Assembly (NCBI GenBank): GCA_002104905.1
Contig: MCFE01000860.1
Span: 1-29,890 of the forward strand
Direction of reading: 5' to 3'
Source: Basidiobolus meristosporus CBS 931.73
Taxonomy: Eukaryota; Basidiobolomycota; Basidiobolomycetes; Basidiobolales; Basidiobolaceae
Length of the DNA: 29,890 bases
A model generated the notes under the pieces. The model had not been told where the DNA came from. It saw nothing but the letters and a program-made list of their open reading frames with translations, and did not search any database. Below, piece after piece: positions 7,905-18,448 of this stretch (positions within the stretch are counted from its first letter, which is position 1; each line of letters begins with the position of its first letter). Made by a program: the position numbers and the translations under genes.

Positions 7905-8784
7905 TGTTCCACTGGCCGATTCGACTGTTACGTGGTATCCACACACCTCAATGATACTACAGATTAGAAGCCTGCCATATAATAGGTAATCATTGAAAAG
8001 TAATGATCTTGGATCTACCAATTTCGCTAATCTGGTTTGCCCAAACAAGTTCATGCAAATCGAACAAGCTGTTTAGGATTAGTAATAAAGAATGCTCCTG
8101 ATAACTACATTCTCTAACCGCATTTATCCCTCATCGGCGCTTTTTGTCAGAAGTGGAAGTACACACATGGATCGCTGGCAATGAAAACAGATGCCAAACT
8201 CAATTAGGCCACTACCCAGGCTCAGGACACTTTGTTTCTAGCTCATGATGTATAAAAACAAATCACCCATTATGGAGTGATAGACCATATCAGGTAAGCT
8301 CTCAGTGACGGAGGCACTCATACTCCTTGCTGACCGCGTCCAAGGCTAATGCGCAAAGATGGTGCTGCAATATCTACATTGTGTAATCTTATCAATTACC
8401 ACACGATTCTACACTGGCCGCTTTAAGGCTAATAATTAGGCCCATCACAACAAACTTGGCTAGGTCCAGACCATCCACTAAATTTGCATCTTGCACACCG
8501 GGTTAATCTAAATGATACATGACCTGTATTTGATATCGAATTCTCTTTATCTCCCTGATGTGACCACCACTCCACCAAGTTAGTCGGAGGGAGGCAGCTA
8601 GAATTTTTACTGACAAACAACCACTTGTATTACTAAATTGAGTAACGTAAGAGAATATTCTACTTTCACGAATAACTCCGTGTGGCCCTTGGTTTCGTTA
8701 GGATTCTGTTGCCACCCAGTGTATGGTAGAATGTGAAGGAAAGATGATAGCAAGCAAAAATCAGAAGACTGGAATTTCTACTGC

Positions 8785-8837
8785 GATAAGCCATCAGTCA
8801 GACAATGGATGGGAGCAAGTGCATCATCGGTATAAAA
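8785..8837 (+). promoter_or_regulatory. Promoter of secreted-protein gene copy 2
   Basis: GATAAG at 8785-8790 and TATAAAA at 8831-8837 keep the array-wide spacings of 46 bp between motifs and 55 bp to the ATG. The surrounding bases match copy 4 better than copies 1 and 3. Confidence 0.6.
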
Positions 8838-8885
8838 TGGAGGATCTGCGCGTAGTTGTGGACCATCTCAACCTACAAGATTAAT

Positions 8886-9554
8886 ATGCAACTTCGCCTG
8901 ACTGACCTAGCTGTTTGGACCGTGCTTGCTACTTCTGCCCTAGCCAAGCCCATCGGGATTGCTCTTGACCTCACAGGGAAGATCCCTGCCCTGACTTCCA
9001 CACCGATTGCGCAAGAGTATCCTGTCGATGTTCCTTGCAACAACTCCACAGAGGCGCAGAATCTGTACGGCGGCTTTCCAGTTTGTAATCCCGCATGGTT
9101 CTCTGGGGTGGTGGCTACAGAGCTGGATGCCAAGTTTCTGATCTGGACAAGCCCCTCCAACCAAAAGGCCATTGAGGATAACGATGTCAACGAAGCTGTT
9201 GCCGCAACCGCAACAATCTCTTTAGCCAATGGTGCTAGCGGCGTGGATGGCTTCCCCATCACATATCCAGAGTTTAGGCAGTGTGCGAACATCGACCCTG
9301 TTGAAAACAACGGAGGCTTTGTCCTATACTGGCCCACCGAGGCTATCTATTGCTTTTACAGCGAGTCCAACTGTGTTGGAGAGCGAGTGTGCATGATCCC
9401 CCATGGCCCTGGCTCTGAGTACAACACGATCATCCCTGCTACCGAGAACATGATCAAGAATGGACTTCGCAGCAGTGTGGTGCTGCCCATGATGCCAAAG
9501 GATGGCTACAAAGCTCCGTATACCATGAATCCTTATGAGAATTATGACTATTAG
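8886..9554 (+). CDS. Secreted six-cysteine protein, copy 2
   Basis: This is a 222-residue paralog of the gene at 5543, differing in the mature protein by almost nothing. Signal peptide 1-20, six cysteines and sequons are unchanged. The start ATG is at 8886, with a poly(A) signal at 9638-9643. Silent sites link its 5' end with copy 4 (CCCTAGCC, GATCCC), its middle with copy 3 (GCAACAATC) and its 3' end with copy 1 (CCTTATGAG). All four copies remain open and nearly identical, so all are probably functional or recently homogenised. Confidence 0.85.
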   Translation: MQLRLTDLAVWTVLATSALAKPIGIALDLTGKIPALTSTPIAQEYPVDVPCNNSTEAQNLYGGFPVCNPAWFSGVVATELDAKFLIWTSPSNQKAIEDNDVNEAVAATATISLANGASGVDGFPITYPEFRQCANIDPVENNGGFVLYWPTEAIYCFYSESNCVGERVCMIPHGPGSEYNTIIPATENMIKNGLRSSVVLPMMPKDGYKAPYTMNPYENYDY

Positions 9555-10382
9555 AAATGACACGTCGGCTATTTGGCTTTGGTCCAGATTGATTACATAG
9601 AGAAAAGACGACTACGCATAGTATCCAAGTACATATTAATAAACCGTGCAAGCAAACATGACTTTACTAATGAACAAGAATATCAAGGTTATTGTTGTAT
9701 GTATTACCGACTGCAAAACGCGATCACAGGAATAGCAGGCATTTACGAGGTGACAATTGCTATGGCTTAAAGTGGGCATTAGTTCTAAGGGCTGTAAGCA
9801 GCAGTCCACCATGTGGATATCTTGGATAGTCTGGGAGAGCCAATTAAGGTCATGAAAAGCAATATAAATTATAGTACACCAGCGCACGTTGGTCTGAGAC
9901 TAAGGGTTATTATGATAGTAGTTACTTTACCAAGTTACAAATACTCATATGTTACCGTTTTCTCCATTTTCGCTGGCATTGAAAATATTGGTTGTGTCAT
10001 GTGCACCATTGTCCCTCTTCGGCTGTAATCTTTTACTCAATGCTCCAGCGTTGATGGCGGCTATACCAGGGAGAATGCATGCATGATTTGAATTTCACTA
10101 CAACTTCTTCAATCTCAGATATTATATGTTGTTATACTATTTACACAATATCACGAGGTAAATACCCTGGATTCCTCATTATGTCCTACTACTCCAGCCT
10201 TGCCCCTGTCTCGTTATTTAAGTAGGTCTATATACCGCTATACATGGATATCATGATGAACCCGCACATTGCCATCCACTTGAGGATATTGATTGTGAAA
10301 AGGTAAAGCAGGTTCTGTAAAATGACTTGCTTTTACGCAGCTTGTGTACACAGCGTGGAGGTTTTGCCATCTTAATCTCAGC

Positions 10383-10726
10383 TAGGAGACATTCATATGA
10401 AAGGGCTTACAAAACATGCTCAGGACTCCAAGAATGCTTACCTAAGCTATATCGGTGTCTGTGGAGAAGGTACATTGATGTCTGCCCTTCATTTGAGTGA
10501 CATGTTTACCAACTCACTTCATTTTGTAGACAGACTTTACTTGGTATACTCAAGCCTTTGAAATCCTTTAGCTCGGTATTAACTACAATTGGACTTAGTG
10601 GCCTTTCACATAGGTATCTGAGTTCAATTCATTCCTTTGTACAATGAGTTGGCTCAACAAGGCATTATTACTTAATGTAATTGAAATAAATATCTTACAT
10701 GTTGGTGATTGTCTTCCCCCCGCGTT
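10383..10726 (+). pseudogene. Shortened LINE C-terminal relic with tail, unit 2
   Basis: It begins at CTAGGAGACATTCATATGAAAGG, corresponding to an internal point of the relic in units 1 and 3, so the first half is deleted. From about 10440 it is nearly identical to the unit 1 relic, including the tail GAAATAAATATCTTACATGTTGGTG and CCCCCC. It is not coding. Confidence 0.5.
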
Positions 10727-11605
10727 TGTTCCACTGGCCGATTCGACTGTTACGTGGTATCCACACACCTCAATGATACTACAGATTAGAAGCCTGCCAT
10801 ATAATAGGTAATCATTGAAAAGTAATGATCTTGGATCTACCAATTTCGCTAATCTGGTTTGCCCAAACAAGTTCATGCAAATCGAACCAGCTGTTTAGGA
10901 TTAGTAATAAAGAATGCTCCTGATAACTACATTCTCTAACCGCATTTATCCCTCATCGGCGCTTTTTGTCAGAAGTGGAAGTACATACATGGATCGCTGG
11001 CAATGAAAACGGAAGCCAAACTCAATTAGACCACTACCCAGGCTCAGGATATATTGATTCTAGATCAATAAAAAAGATCACACAGTATGGGTTAGATAGA
11101 CCAAATAAGGTAGGCTCTATGACTCGGAGGCCGCTCATACTCCTTGCTGACTACGTCTAAGGCTAATGCGCAAAGATGGTGCTGCATTGTCCACATTGCC
11201 TGATCTCATCAGTGACCAAACGAATCTACACTGGCCATATTATTGCTCATCCTTAGACTCATAACAACAAACTTGACTAGGTCCAGACCATCCACTAAAT
11301 TTGCATCTTGCACACCGGGTTAATCTAAATGATACATGACCTGTATTTGATATCGAATTCTCTTTATCTCCCTGATGTGACCACCACTCCACCAAGTTAG
11401 TCGGAGGGAGGCAGCTAGAATTTTTACTGACAAACAACCACTTGTATTACTAAATTGAGTAACGTAAGAGAATATTCTACTTTCACGAATAACTCCGTGT
11501 GGCCCTTGGTTTCGTTAGGATTCTGTTGCCACCCAGTGTATGGTAGAATGCGGTGGAAAAATGATAGTAAGTAAGAAGCAGAAGAAGGTTGGAATTTTCT
11601 ACTGC

Positions 11606-11658
11606 GATAAGGTATCGGTCAGATAATGGAGGGGAGCAAGTGCATCATCGGTATAAAA
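11606..11658 (+). promoter_or_regulatory. Promoter of secreted-protein gene copy 3
   Basis: GATAAG at 11606-11611 and TATAAAA at 11652-11658, with the same 46- and 55-bp spacings as the other copies. The local sequence matches copy 1. Confidence 0.6.
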
Positions 11659-11706
11659 TGGATGATCTGCGCGTAGTTGTGGACCATCTCAACCTACAAG
11701 ATTAAT

Positions 11707-12375
11707 ATGCAACTTCGCCTGACTGACCTAGCTGTTTGGACCGTGCTTGCTACTTCTGCCTTAGCTAAGCCCATCGGGATTGCTCTTGACCTCACAGGGA
11801 AGATTCCTGCCCTGACTTCCACACCGATTGCGCAAGAGTATCCTGTCGATGTTCCTTGCAACAACTCCACAGAGGCGCAGAATCTGTACGGCGGCTTTCC
11901 AGTTTGTAATCCCGCATGGTTCTCTGGGGTGGTGGCTACAGAGCTGGATGCCAAGTTTCTGATCTGGACAAGCCCCTCCAACCAAAAGGCCATTGAGGAT
12001 AACGATGTCAACGAAGCTGTTGCCGCAACCGCAACAATCTCTTTAGCCAATGGTGCTAGCGGCGTGGATGGCTTCCCCATCACATATCCAGAGTTTAGGC
12101 AGTGTGCGAACATCGACCCTGTTGAAAACAACGGAGGCTTTGTCCTATACTGGCCCACCGAGGCTATCTATTGCTTTTACAGCGAGTCCAACTGTGTTGG
12201 AGAGCGAGTGTGCATGATCCCCCATGGCCCTGGCTCTGAATACAACACAATCGTCCCTGCTACCGAGAACATGATCAAGAATGGACTTCGCAGCAGTGTG
12301 GTGCTGCCCATGATGCCAAAGAATGGCTACAAAGCTCCGTATACCATGAATCCTTTTGAGAATTATGACTATTAG
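11707..12375 (+). CDS. Secreted six-cysteine protein, copy 3
   Basis: This 222-residue paralog starts at ATG 11707, with a poly(A) signal at 12459-12464. It is the most divergent protein of the four: Val for Ile near residue 183, Asn for Asp at 206, and Phe for Tyr at 217 (the last shared with copy 4). The signal peptide and all six cysteines are intact. The 5' silent sites agree with copy 1 (CCTTAGCTAAG, GATTCC) although the 3' end agrees with copy 4. Confidence 0.85.
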   Translation: MQLRLTDLAVWTVLATSALAKPIGIALDLTGKIPALTSTPIAQEYPVDVPCNNSTEAQNLYGGFPVCNPAWFSGVVATELDAKFLIWTSPSNQKAIEDNDVNEAVAATATISLANGASGVDGFPITYPEFRQCANIDPVENNGGFVLYWPTEAIYCFYSESNCVGERVCMIPHGPGSEYNTIVPATENMIKNGLRSSVVLPMMPKNGYKAPYTMNPFENYDY

Positions 12376-12781
12376 ACATGGCACGTCGGCTATTTGGCTT
12401 TGGTCCAGATTGATTACATAGAGAAAAGACGACTACGCATAGTATCCAAGTACATATTAATAAACCGTGCAAGCAAACATGACTTTACTAATGAACAAGA
12501 GTATCAAGGTTATTGATGTATGTATTACCGACTGCAAAACGCGATCACAGGAATAGCAGGCATTTACGAGGTGACAATTGCTATGGCTTAAAGTGGACAT
12601 TAGTTCTAAGGGCTGTAAGCAGCAGTCCACCATGTGGATGTCTTGAATACTCTAGGAGAACCAAGTAGGATCATGAGAAGCAGATTAAACCATAGTACAC
12701 TAGAGCCGTTGGTCCGAGACTAAGAGGTATTTTCATATTAGTTACTTACAGAGTTACAAATTATTGTATGTACCATTTTAG

Positions 12782-13165
12782 TTGTACTGGTCTCCGCTTT
12801 CGTTACCACCGCCATCGTCGTCACCTCCATTTCCGCTCCCCGCACCTTCATCGCTGGCACTAATACCTACTAAATTACAACCTCCAGCCACGTCTCCTGT
12901 ATTTCCATTCTTACTACCATCGTTAGCCACTCCGTTCCCAGCACCACCACTGCCGCCTCTATCGCTGTCAGTATCGGTAGCACCAGTACTATTTGAATTA
13001 TTACCACTATCACTACTGTAACCGCTATAGCCATTACCAGCACCGCCACATACAGAATTAAAGTCACCACTACCTTTGCCTCAATTTCAGCTATAATCGC
13101 CATTACCGCCATTTCCCCTAGTATCGTTGGCGCCTAAAATATCGATTGTGTCGTATGCGCCATTA
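12782..13165 (-). pseudogene. Gly/Asn/Ser-rich coding relic, unit 3
   Basis: On the minus strand one frame reads as a Gly/Ser/Asn/Asp-rich chain (GGAGNGYSGYSSDSGNN, GGGNESGDQYN) with two in-frame stops near 13085-13095. It matches the unit 1 block at both ends (NGGNGD against NGGNGAG; GGxNESGD shared). The frame is preserved over about 120 codons apart from those stops, which favours a former protein over random repeat, but there is no identifiable family. Confidence 0.35.
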
Positions 13166-13263
13166 CCTCTTGTCTGTAATCATCTACTCTACGCCCCATC
13201 GCTGATTGCTACTAAGATAAAGCCGCACATAACGATATGTTTGAGGATATCATGTGCACATAG

Positions 13264-13898
13264 GTGAAACAGGTTCAGTCAAATGTATTGCTTGTGTGTA
13301 CAGTGTTGGGGTTTTGCCTTCCCCTGTCTCAGCCAAAAAGAGTTTATACCAAACTGGACTGTTTTACCATGTATTGTCTCTGCTTTATGACCCTAGATCT
13401 CCATAAAACACCTTACGAACATGTAGCTCTTGGCACATTTATTTATACCCTATCATGAAGCTTTACTTGAGGCTTCACAGTGGTAAGAATATGCACATCA
13501 AAGCTTGGGTAATATGTCATCTTACCCATTCCTACTCATGTTGCAGACTACTTCTAGGATACACTCAGATGAAAGGGCTTACTAAGCTTTCTCAGGACTC
13601 CAAGGATGGTTGCCTAAGCTACATGAGTTTCTGTAGAGAGGGTACATCGATGCCTACACTCCATTTGGATGTCATGTTCACCAACTCACTTCATTATATT
13701 GACAAAGCTTTACTTAGTATACTCATGGCTCTGATACCCTTCAACTCGGTATTAAGTACAAGTGAACTTAGTGGCTACGCACATAACCATCTGAGATCGA
13801 TTCTTTCCTTGTACATTGAGTTGTATCAATAAGGCGTTTTTACTTCATGCAGTTGAAGTCAAGATCTCACATATTTGTGATTTTCTTTCCCTCGTGTT
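13264..13898 (+). pseudogene. LINE reverse-transcriptase C-terminal relic, best-preserved array copy
   Basis: Two open pieces (13264-13458 and 13455-13832) together cover the same region as 3274-3936: TKLDCF against TKLDKF, KLYLRLHSGKNMHIKAW against RLYLRLHNCNNPLVKAW, and IPFNSVLSTSELS against FPLNSVLSTEELS. A frameshift or deletion near 13455 splits it. The palm domain is missing. The tail near 13855-13898 is degenerate (TCAAGATCTCAC, TTGTGATTTTCTTTCCCTCG). It separates units 3 and 4. Confidence 0.6.
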
Positions 13899-14831
13899 TG
13901 TTCTGCTGGCTTACTTGGCTGTTACGCAGCATCCACACACCTCAATGATGATATGGATTGGAGGCCAGCCCTAATATCTGAAATAAGTAATGATCCAGGC
14001 ATCTACAGATTTCCTTAACCCCATTTGCTCATGCAAATCAATCTATCCACTATAGATCAGCAATAAAGAATGCCCATGATAACTACTTTCTCTTACCGCA
14101 TTTATCCCTTGTCAGCGCATTACGTCAGAAGCCAAAGCACATAAACGGATTACAGGTAATCGAAATGGAAGCCTAACTAAAATAGAACACTGGCTTGGCG
14201 CAGGTTACATTGATTCTAGGTCATGATGTATAAACAAGGATCACCCAGTATGGAGTGATAGGCCAAACAAGGTTAGTTTTCAGTCTTCGCGGCCGCTCAA
14301 ACTGAGGCTATTCATTATGTGAAGCGAGGAAGGCTAATGTGCAACTCAGATGGTACACCAATGCCTACAATGTTCGATCCCATCACCTACCAAACGAATC
14401 TTCACTGACTATATTATCCTTCATCGTTAGACCCATAGCAACAAACCTGGCAAGATCCAGACCATCCACTTAATTCGCATCTTGCACGTTGGGTTAGTTT
14501 TGTAGGAGCAAGTTGATATGTGATATGAATACAAGAATATACCCCGTTTGGTCTTGCATTTGATATCGGTTTCTATTTATCTCCTCATTTGGTAAATCAA
14601 TCGACTGTAACCTGTGCCTCAGTGTTTGAGCACCACTCCACCAAGTTGGTGGGTAAGAGGCAGCTAGAATGCTGTATCACTAAATCGAGTAACGTGTTGG
14701 AATATTCTACTTTCACGAATAACTCCGTATGGCCCTTGGTGTAGTTAGGATTCTTTTGCCACCCAGTGTTAGGTAGAATATGAAGGAAAGATGATAGCAA
14801 ACAAAAAGCAGAGGGCTGGAATTTCTACTGC

Positions 14832-14884
14832 GATAAGCCATCAGTCAGACATTGGAGGGGAGCAGGTGCATCATCGATATAAAA
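14832..14884 (+). promoter_or_regulatory. Promoter of secreted-protein gene copy 4
   Basis: GATAAG at 14832-14837 and TATAAAA at 14878-14884, again 46 bp apart, with 55 bp from TATA to ATG. The base before the TATA box differs (CGATATAAAA instead of CGGTATAAAA). Confidence 0.6.
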
Positions 14885-14932
14885 TGGGTGATTTGCGCGT
14901 AGTTGTGGATCATCTCAACCTACAAGATTAAT

Positions 14933-15601
14933 ATGCAACTTCGCCTGACTGACCTAGCTGTTTGGACCGTGCTTGCTACTTCTGCCTTAGCCAAGCCCAT
15001 CGGGATTGCTCTTGACCTCACGGGGAAGATCCCTGCCCTGACTTCCACACCGATTGCGCAAGAGTATCCTGTCGATGTTCCTTGCAACAACTCCACAGAG
15101 GCGCAGAATCTGTACGGCGGCTTTCCAGTTTGTAATCCCGCATGGTTCTCTGGGGTGGTGGCTACAGAGCTGGATGCCAAGTTTCTGATCTGGACAAGCC
15201 CCTCCAACCAAAAGGCCATTGAGGATAACGATGTCAACGAAGCTGTTGCCGCAACCGCGACAATCTCTTTAGCCAATGGTGCTAGCGGCGTGGATGGCTT
15301 CCCCATCACATATCCAGAGTTTAGGCAGTGTGCGAACATCGACCCTGTTGAAAACAACGGAGGCTTTGTCCTATACTGGCCCACCGAGGCTATCTATTGC
15401 TTTTACAGCGAGTCCAACTGTGTTGGAGAGCGAGTGTGCATGATCCCCCATGGCCCTGGCTCTGAGTACAACACGATCATCCCTGCTACCGAGAACATGA
15501 TCAAGAATGGACTTCGCAGCAGTGTGGTGCTGCCCATGATGCCAAAGGATGGCTACAAAGCTCCGTATACCATGAATCCTTTTGAGAATTATGACTATTA
15601 G
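14933..15601 (+). CDS. Secreted six-cysteine protein, copy 4
   Basis: This 222-residue paralog starts at ATG 14933, with a poly(A) signal at 15685-15690. The protein equals copy 2 except for Phe instead of Tyr at residue 217. Signal peptide, six cysteines and sequons are kept. In the middle of the gene it shares the GCGACAATC silent variant with copy 1. Confidence 0.85.
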   Translation: MQLRLTDLAVWTVLATSALAKPIGIALDLTGKIPALTSTPIAQEYPVDVPCNNSTEAQNLYGGFPVCNPAWFSGVVATELDAKFLIWTSPSNQKAIEDNDVNEAVAATATISLANGASGVDGFPITYPEFRQCANIDPVENNGGFVLYWPTEAIYCFYSESNCVGERVCMIPHGPGSEYNTIIPATENMIKNGLRSSVVLPMMPKDGYKAPYTMNPFENYDY

Positions 15602-15989
15602 AAATGACACGTCGGCTATTTGGCTTTGGTCCAGATTGATGACATAGAGAAAAGACGACTACGCATAGTATCCAAGTACATATTAATAAACCGTGCAAGC
15701 AAACATGACTTTATAAATGAACAAGAATATCAAGGTTATTGATGTATGTATTACCGACTGCAAAACGCGATCACAGGAATAGCAGGCATTTACGAGGTGA
15801 CAATTGCTATGGCTTAAAGTGGACATTAGTTCTAAGGGCTGTAAGCAGCAGTCCACCATGTGGATATCTTGAATACTCTGGGAGAACCAAGTAGGGTCAT
15901 AAGAAGTAGATTAAACTATAGTACACCAGAGCACGTTGGTCTGAGACTAAGAGTCATTATAATGGTAGTACTTTACAGAGCTACAAATA

Positions 15990-16345
15990 CTCGGATGTTA
16001 CATTTTCGTTGCACTGTTCTTCGCTTTCGGTGACACCACCATTTGCATTGCCTTCATTGTCGTTTGCAGTACCCCAAACATGGCACTACCACCTCCAGTT
16101 ACGTTTTCTGCATTTCTATTCTCACCACCATTGTCAGCCACTCCGTTCCAAACACCAGTAGTATTTGCATTATTACCACTATCGCTACTGCCACTACCAC
16201 CCCCATTATTATCACTGTTAGCGCCGTTTCTATTTCCAGCACTGCCACATCCAGAATTATAGTCACCACTACCTTTACTTCTATCTCCGTTATCATCGCC
16301 TTTACCGCCATTTTCGTTGCCAGCCCCACTGTAAGTATATGCATG
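15990..16345 (-). pseudogene. Gly/Ser/Asn-rich coding relic, unit 4
   Basis: On the minus strand one frame reads NENGGKGDDNG and GGGSGSSDSGNNANTTG-like text, homologous to the unit 1 and 3 blocks. The GNNxNxTG segment is shared with unit 3. There is no start or domain. Confidence 0.3.
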
Positions 16346-16429
16346 ATTTGAGTTTCTCTGCGACTCTTTCGATCTCTGATATTATGTGTTTTCATACTAA
16401 TTACGCAATAGCTTGTGTTTGCCGTATTG

Positions 16430-16715
16430 AGGTTTTGCCATCGCCTGTATCCGCTAAGGAAAGATATTTTACCAAACTGGATAGGTTTATCATTGTCTCT
16501 GCTCTACAACCCCAGACCTCCATAAGACTCCCTACAACCATGTAGTGCTTGGTGCGTTTATTTTTCCCTTGTTCCCTGTTATGGTGCTTCATCTTTGGAC
16601 TAAGCTTTATATGAAGCTTCACAAAAGCAAGAATATGCACCTCAAAGCCTGGGTAACATGCCATTTTACCCATCCCTACTTTTGTTAAAGACCACTTCTA
16701 GGAGGCACTGAAATA
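16430..16715 (+). pseudogene. Truncated LINE C-terminal relic, unit 4
   Basis: Fragments such as CCAAACTGGATAGGTTT and AAGCTTTATATGAAGCTTCACAAAAGCAAG align with the relics in the other units (KLYMKLHKSKNMHLKAW by translation). It breaks off at CTAGGAGGCACTGAA, about 30 bp before the copia LTR, so its 3' tail is absent. Confidence 0.5.
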
Positions 16716-16747
16716 ATTGCAGCACTTTTGTAATTACATCTATATTT

Positions 16748-17045
16748 TGTTGCAAGAGTCTTGGAGATATTGGAAGTGCTTAGGACAACAAGTAGATCAC
16801 ATGAATTTCACTTATTGATTTATTGAATGTAAAAGTAGTATTTATACTTCTACATGGTCTTGGCATAGCAAACACAGAGAATAGGTTTTTGAAGGTCCTA
16901 ACAGCATGTGTGCAAAGTTTGGAGCTGTTTGGACAACTTTGAGAATATTCATGTTCTAGGTACCCAATATTTGAGTGAGAATATTTTAAGTAAATCCCAA
17001 CAAGGAATTTGGTCAGTATTGTCAAAGATTGGTGGGTAATGATCT
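16748..17045 (-). repeat. 3' LTR (left) of the copia element
   Basis: About 298 bp match 25435-25732 with many substitutions. The outer end on plus begins TGTTGCAAGAGTCTTGGAG. TATAAATAC on the minus strand (16838-16846) is conserved in both LTRs and is a plausible promoter. The inner end is uncertain: homology fades near 17045, but a purine-rich tract on minus near 17170 could be the polypurine tract, which would make the LTR longer. Confidence 0.7.
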
Positions 17046-17164
17046 CAGTAAAGAAAGGCATGGCCTGTGGTGAATCTTCTGTCTTCTGAGTTTTGTCCCC
17101 AATTAGCATCAGAGTATCCCACATGATCCTGTTCTGAATTCTTACAGAAGTATCTTAAGCAGAT

Positions 17165-18137
17165 ATCAGGAGCTCCTTTTAAGTATCAAAAAAATTTGTT
17201 TAACTGCTGTAATATGACCAGATCCATAGTTCTGATTATGCTGACTGACAACTCCCACTGAGTATTAGATATCTTGACATGGTCCAAGAATGATATACAT
17301 CAAAGTGCCAACCATATATTGATAAGGGAATAAGGGGCTTTCATATAGCACCAAGCACTCTTAAACTGGTTAGGTTTTGACCAAGGTTTGTCTCCATTAG
17401 GGTAGCTGCTGGTTTACAGTCTTCCATTTGCTACTTCTTTAGTATATCTTGAATATACTTGGACTGACTTAGGGAGATAGTTGGGCTACTTCTGTCTATG
17501 GAAAACCTTGTCCCCAGGTTGCAACTAAGCTGTCCTAGATTGAACATCCTGAACTCCTTAGATAGGCTGGATTAAGTCTCTTCCAAGGTTTCTTGTCTAT
17601 TGGTGACAATAATAAGGTCATCCACATATAGAGCCAATAGCACCAATATTACTCTATCTGGCATATGGCTGATACTATAGTCAGCAGTGCACATTTGGAA
17701 ACCCAATGATTTCAAATAAGAATTTACCATTGATTCCAGGCTCTTGGTGACTGTTTGAGACCATATGGAGATTTGTTGAGCTTGCAGACCAAATAGGGGG
17801 TATTGTGCTTGGCAAATCCATCAGGCTGGTCCATGTAAATGTACTCATCAATTTCTCCATTTGAAAATGCAGTTTGTGTCTTTATTTGATGAATATTAAA
17901 GTTATATTTAGCTGCAATAGCCAATACTAATCTGATGAAGTTAAGCTTGGCCACTGGTACAAAGTCTTGAGTATAGTAAAGTTCTTTTGTTTGAAAGTGT
18001 CCTTTGGCCACAAGACTTGCATTGTATCTTTTAATTGTACCATCAGTCTTGTACTTTGTCAAATTACCAATCAAACAAAAATCAACTGAAAGCAGAGGGG
18101 TCCTCAAAACAAAGACCCAAGTTTGATTCTTCATCAA
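17165..18137 (-). pseudogene. Copia reverse transcriptase and partial RNase H
   Basis: From 18137 downward the minus strand reads the copia reverse-transcriptase domain: NQTWVFV, RYNASLVAKG, the FVPVAK and TAFSNGEIDEYIYMDQPDGF segments, and YGLKQSPRAW. The catalytic YVDD box is at 17617-17628 (ALYVDDLIIV). MEDCKPAATLME (about 17390-17440) marks the end of the polymerase, and YMVGTLMYIILGPCQDI followed by a stop corresponds to the start of the RNase H region. The catalytic remainder of RNase H is missing before the LTR. The frame is broken several times between 17730 and 17170. Confidence 0.85.
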
Positions 18138-18448
18138 GGCCTGATACTGCTCAGAAATTGTTGATCTCTAAAACTTTGTCTGAGGGCTATTTAGGGCCTC
18201 TCCTACAGTCTGGAGCCCATCAATATGGACTGAATAGGCATAGGCTAAGTTATTACCCTCAAGGATATAGTAATTTGGGCTATTTCTGTTCCAGCTAGAT
18301 CTCCTGGCTTGTAATACTGAAATGACCACTTCTCAGACATTCCAGAGCACTGATTAAGACTGCACCATGGTTGTAGAGTACTCCAATCTAATCCTGACTA
18401 TTAGTGGACCTGAGATCAGATTTTTGTCAATATCTGATGTCATTTTTT

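Larger units (their letters stand above)
7905..10726 (+). repeat. Tandem array unit 2 (shortest)
   Basis: It has the same order as unit 1, but the Gly-rich block is reduced to a short trace near 9955-10045, and the LINE relic is shortened (joins near 10383). The distal upstream region is nearly identical to unit 3. The upstream part (7905-8780) holds no supportable gene. Confidence 0.8.
10727..13898 (+). repeat. Tandem array unit 3
   Basis: The distal upstream region matches unit 2 almost exactly, the promoter-proximal 150 bp match unit 1, and the 3' flank matches unit 4, a visible mosaic. A 64-codon frame at 10966-11160 is open but shares no recognisable domain and is not called as a gene. 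Confidence 0.8.
13899..16747 (+). repeat. Tandem array unit 4
   Basis: It has the same order as the other units. Its distal upstream part is nearly identical to unit 1, its promoter matches unit 2, and its 3' flank matches unit 3. The unit is cut off on the right within the LINE relic by the LTR of the copia element at 16748. Confidence 0.8.
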
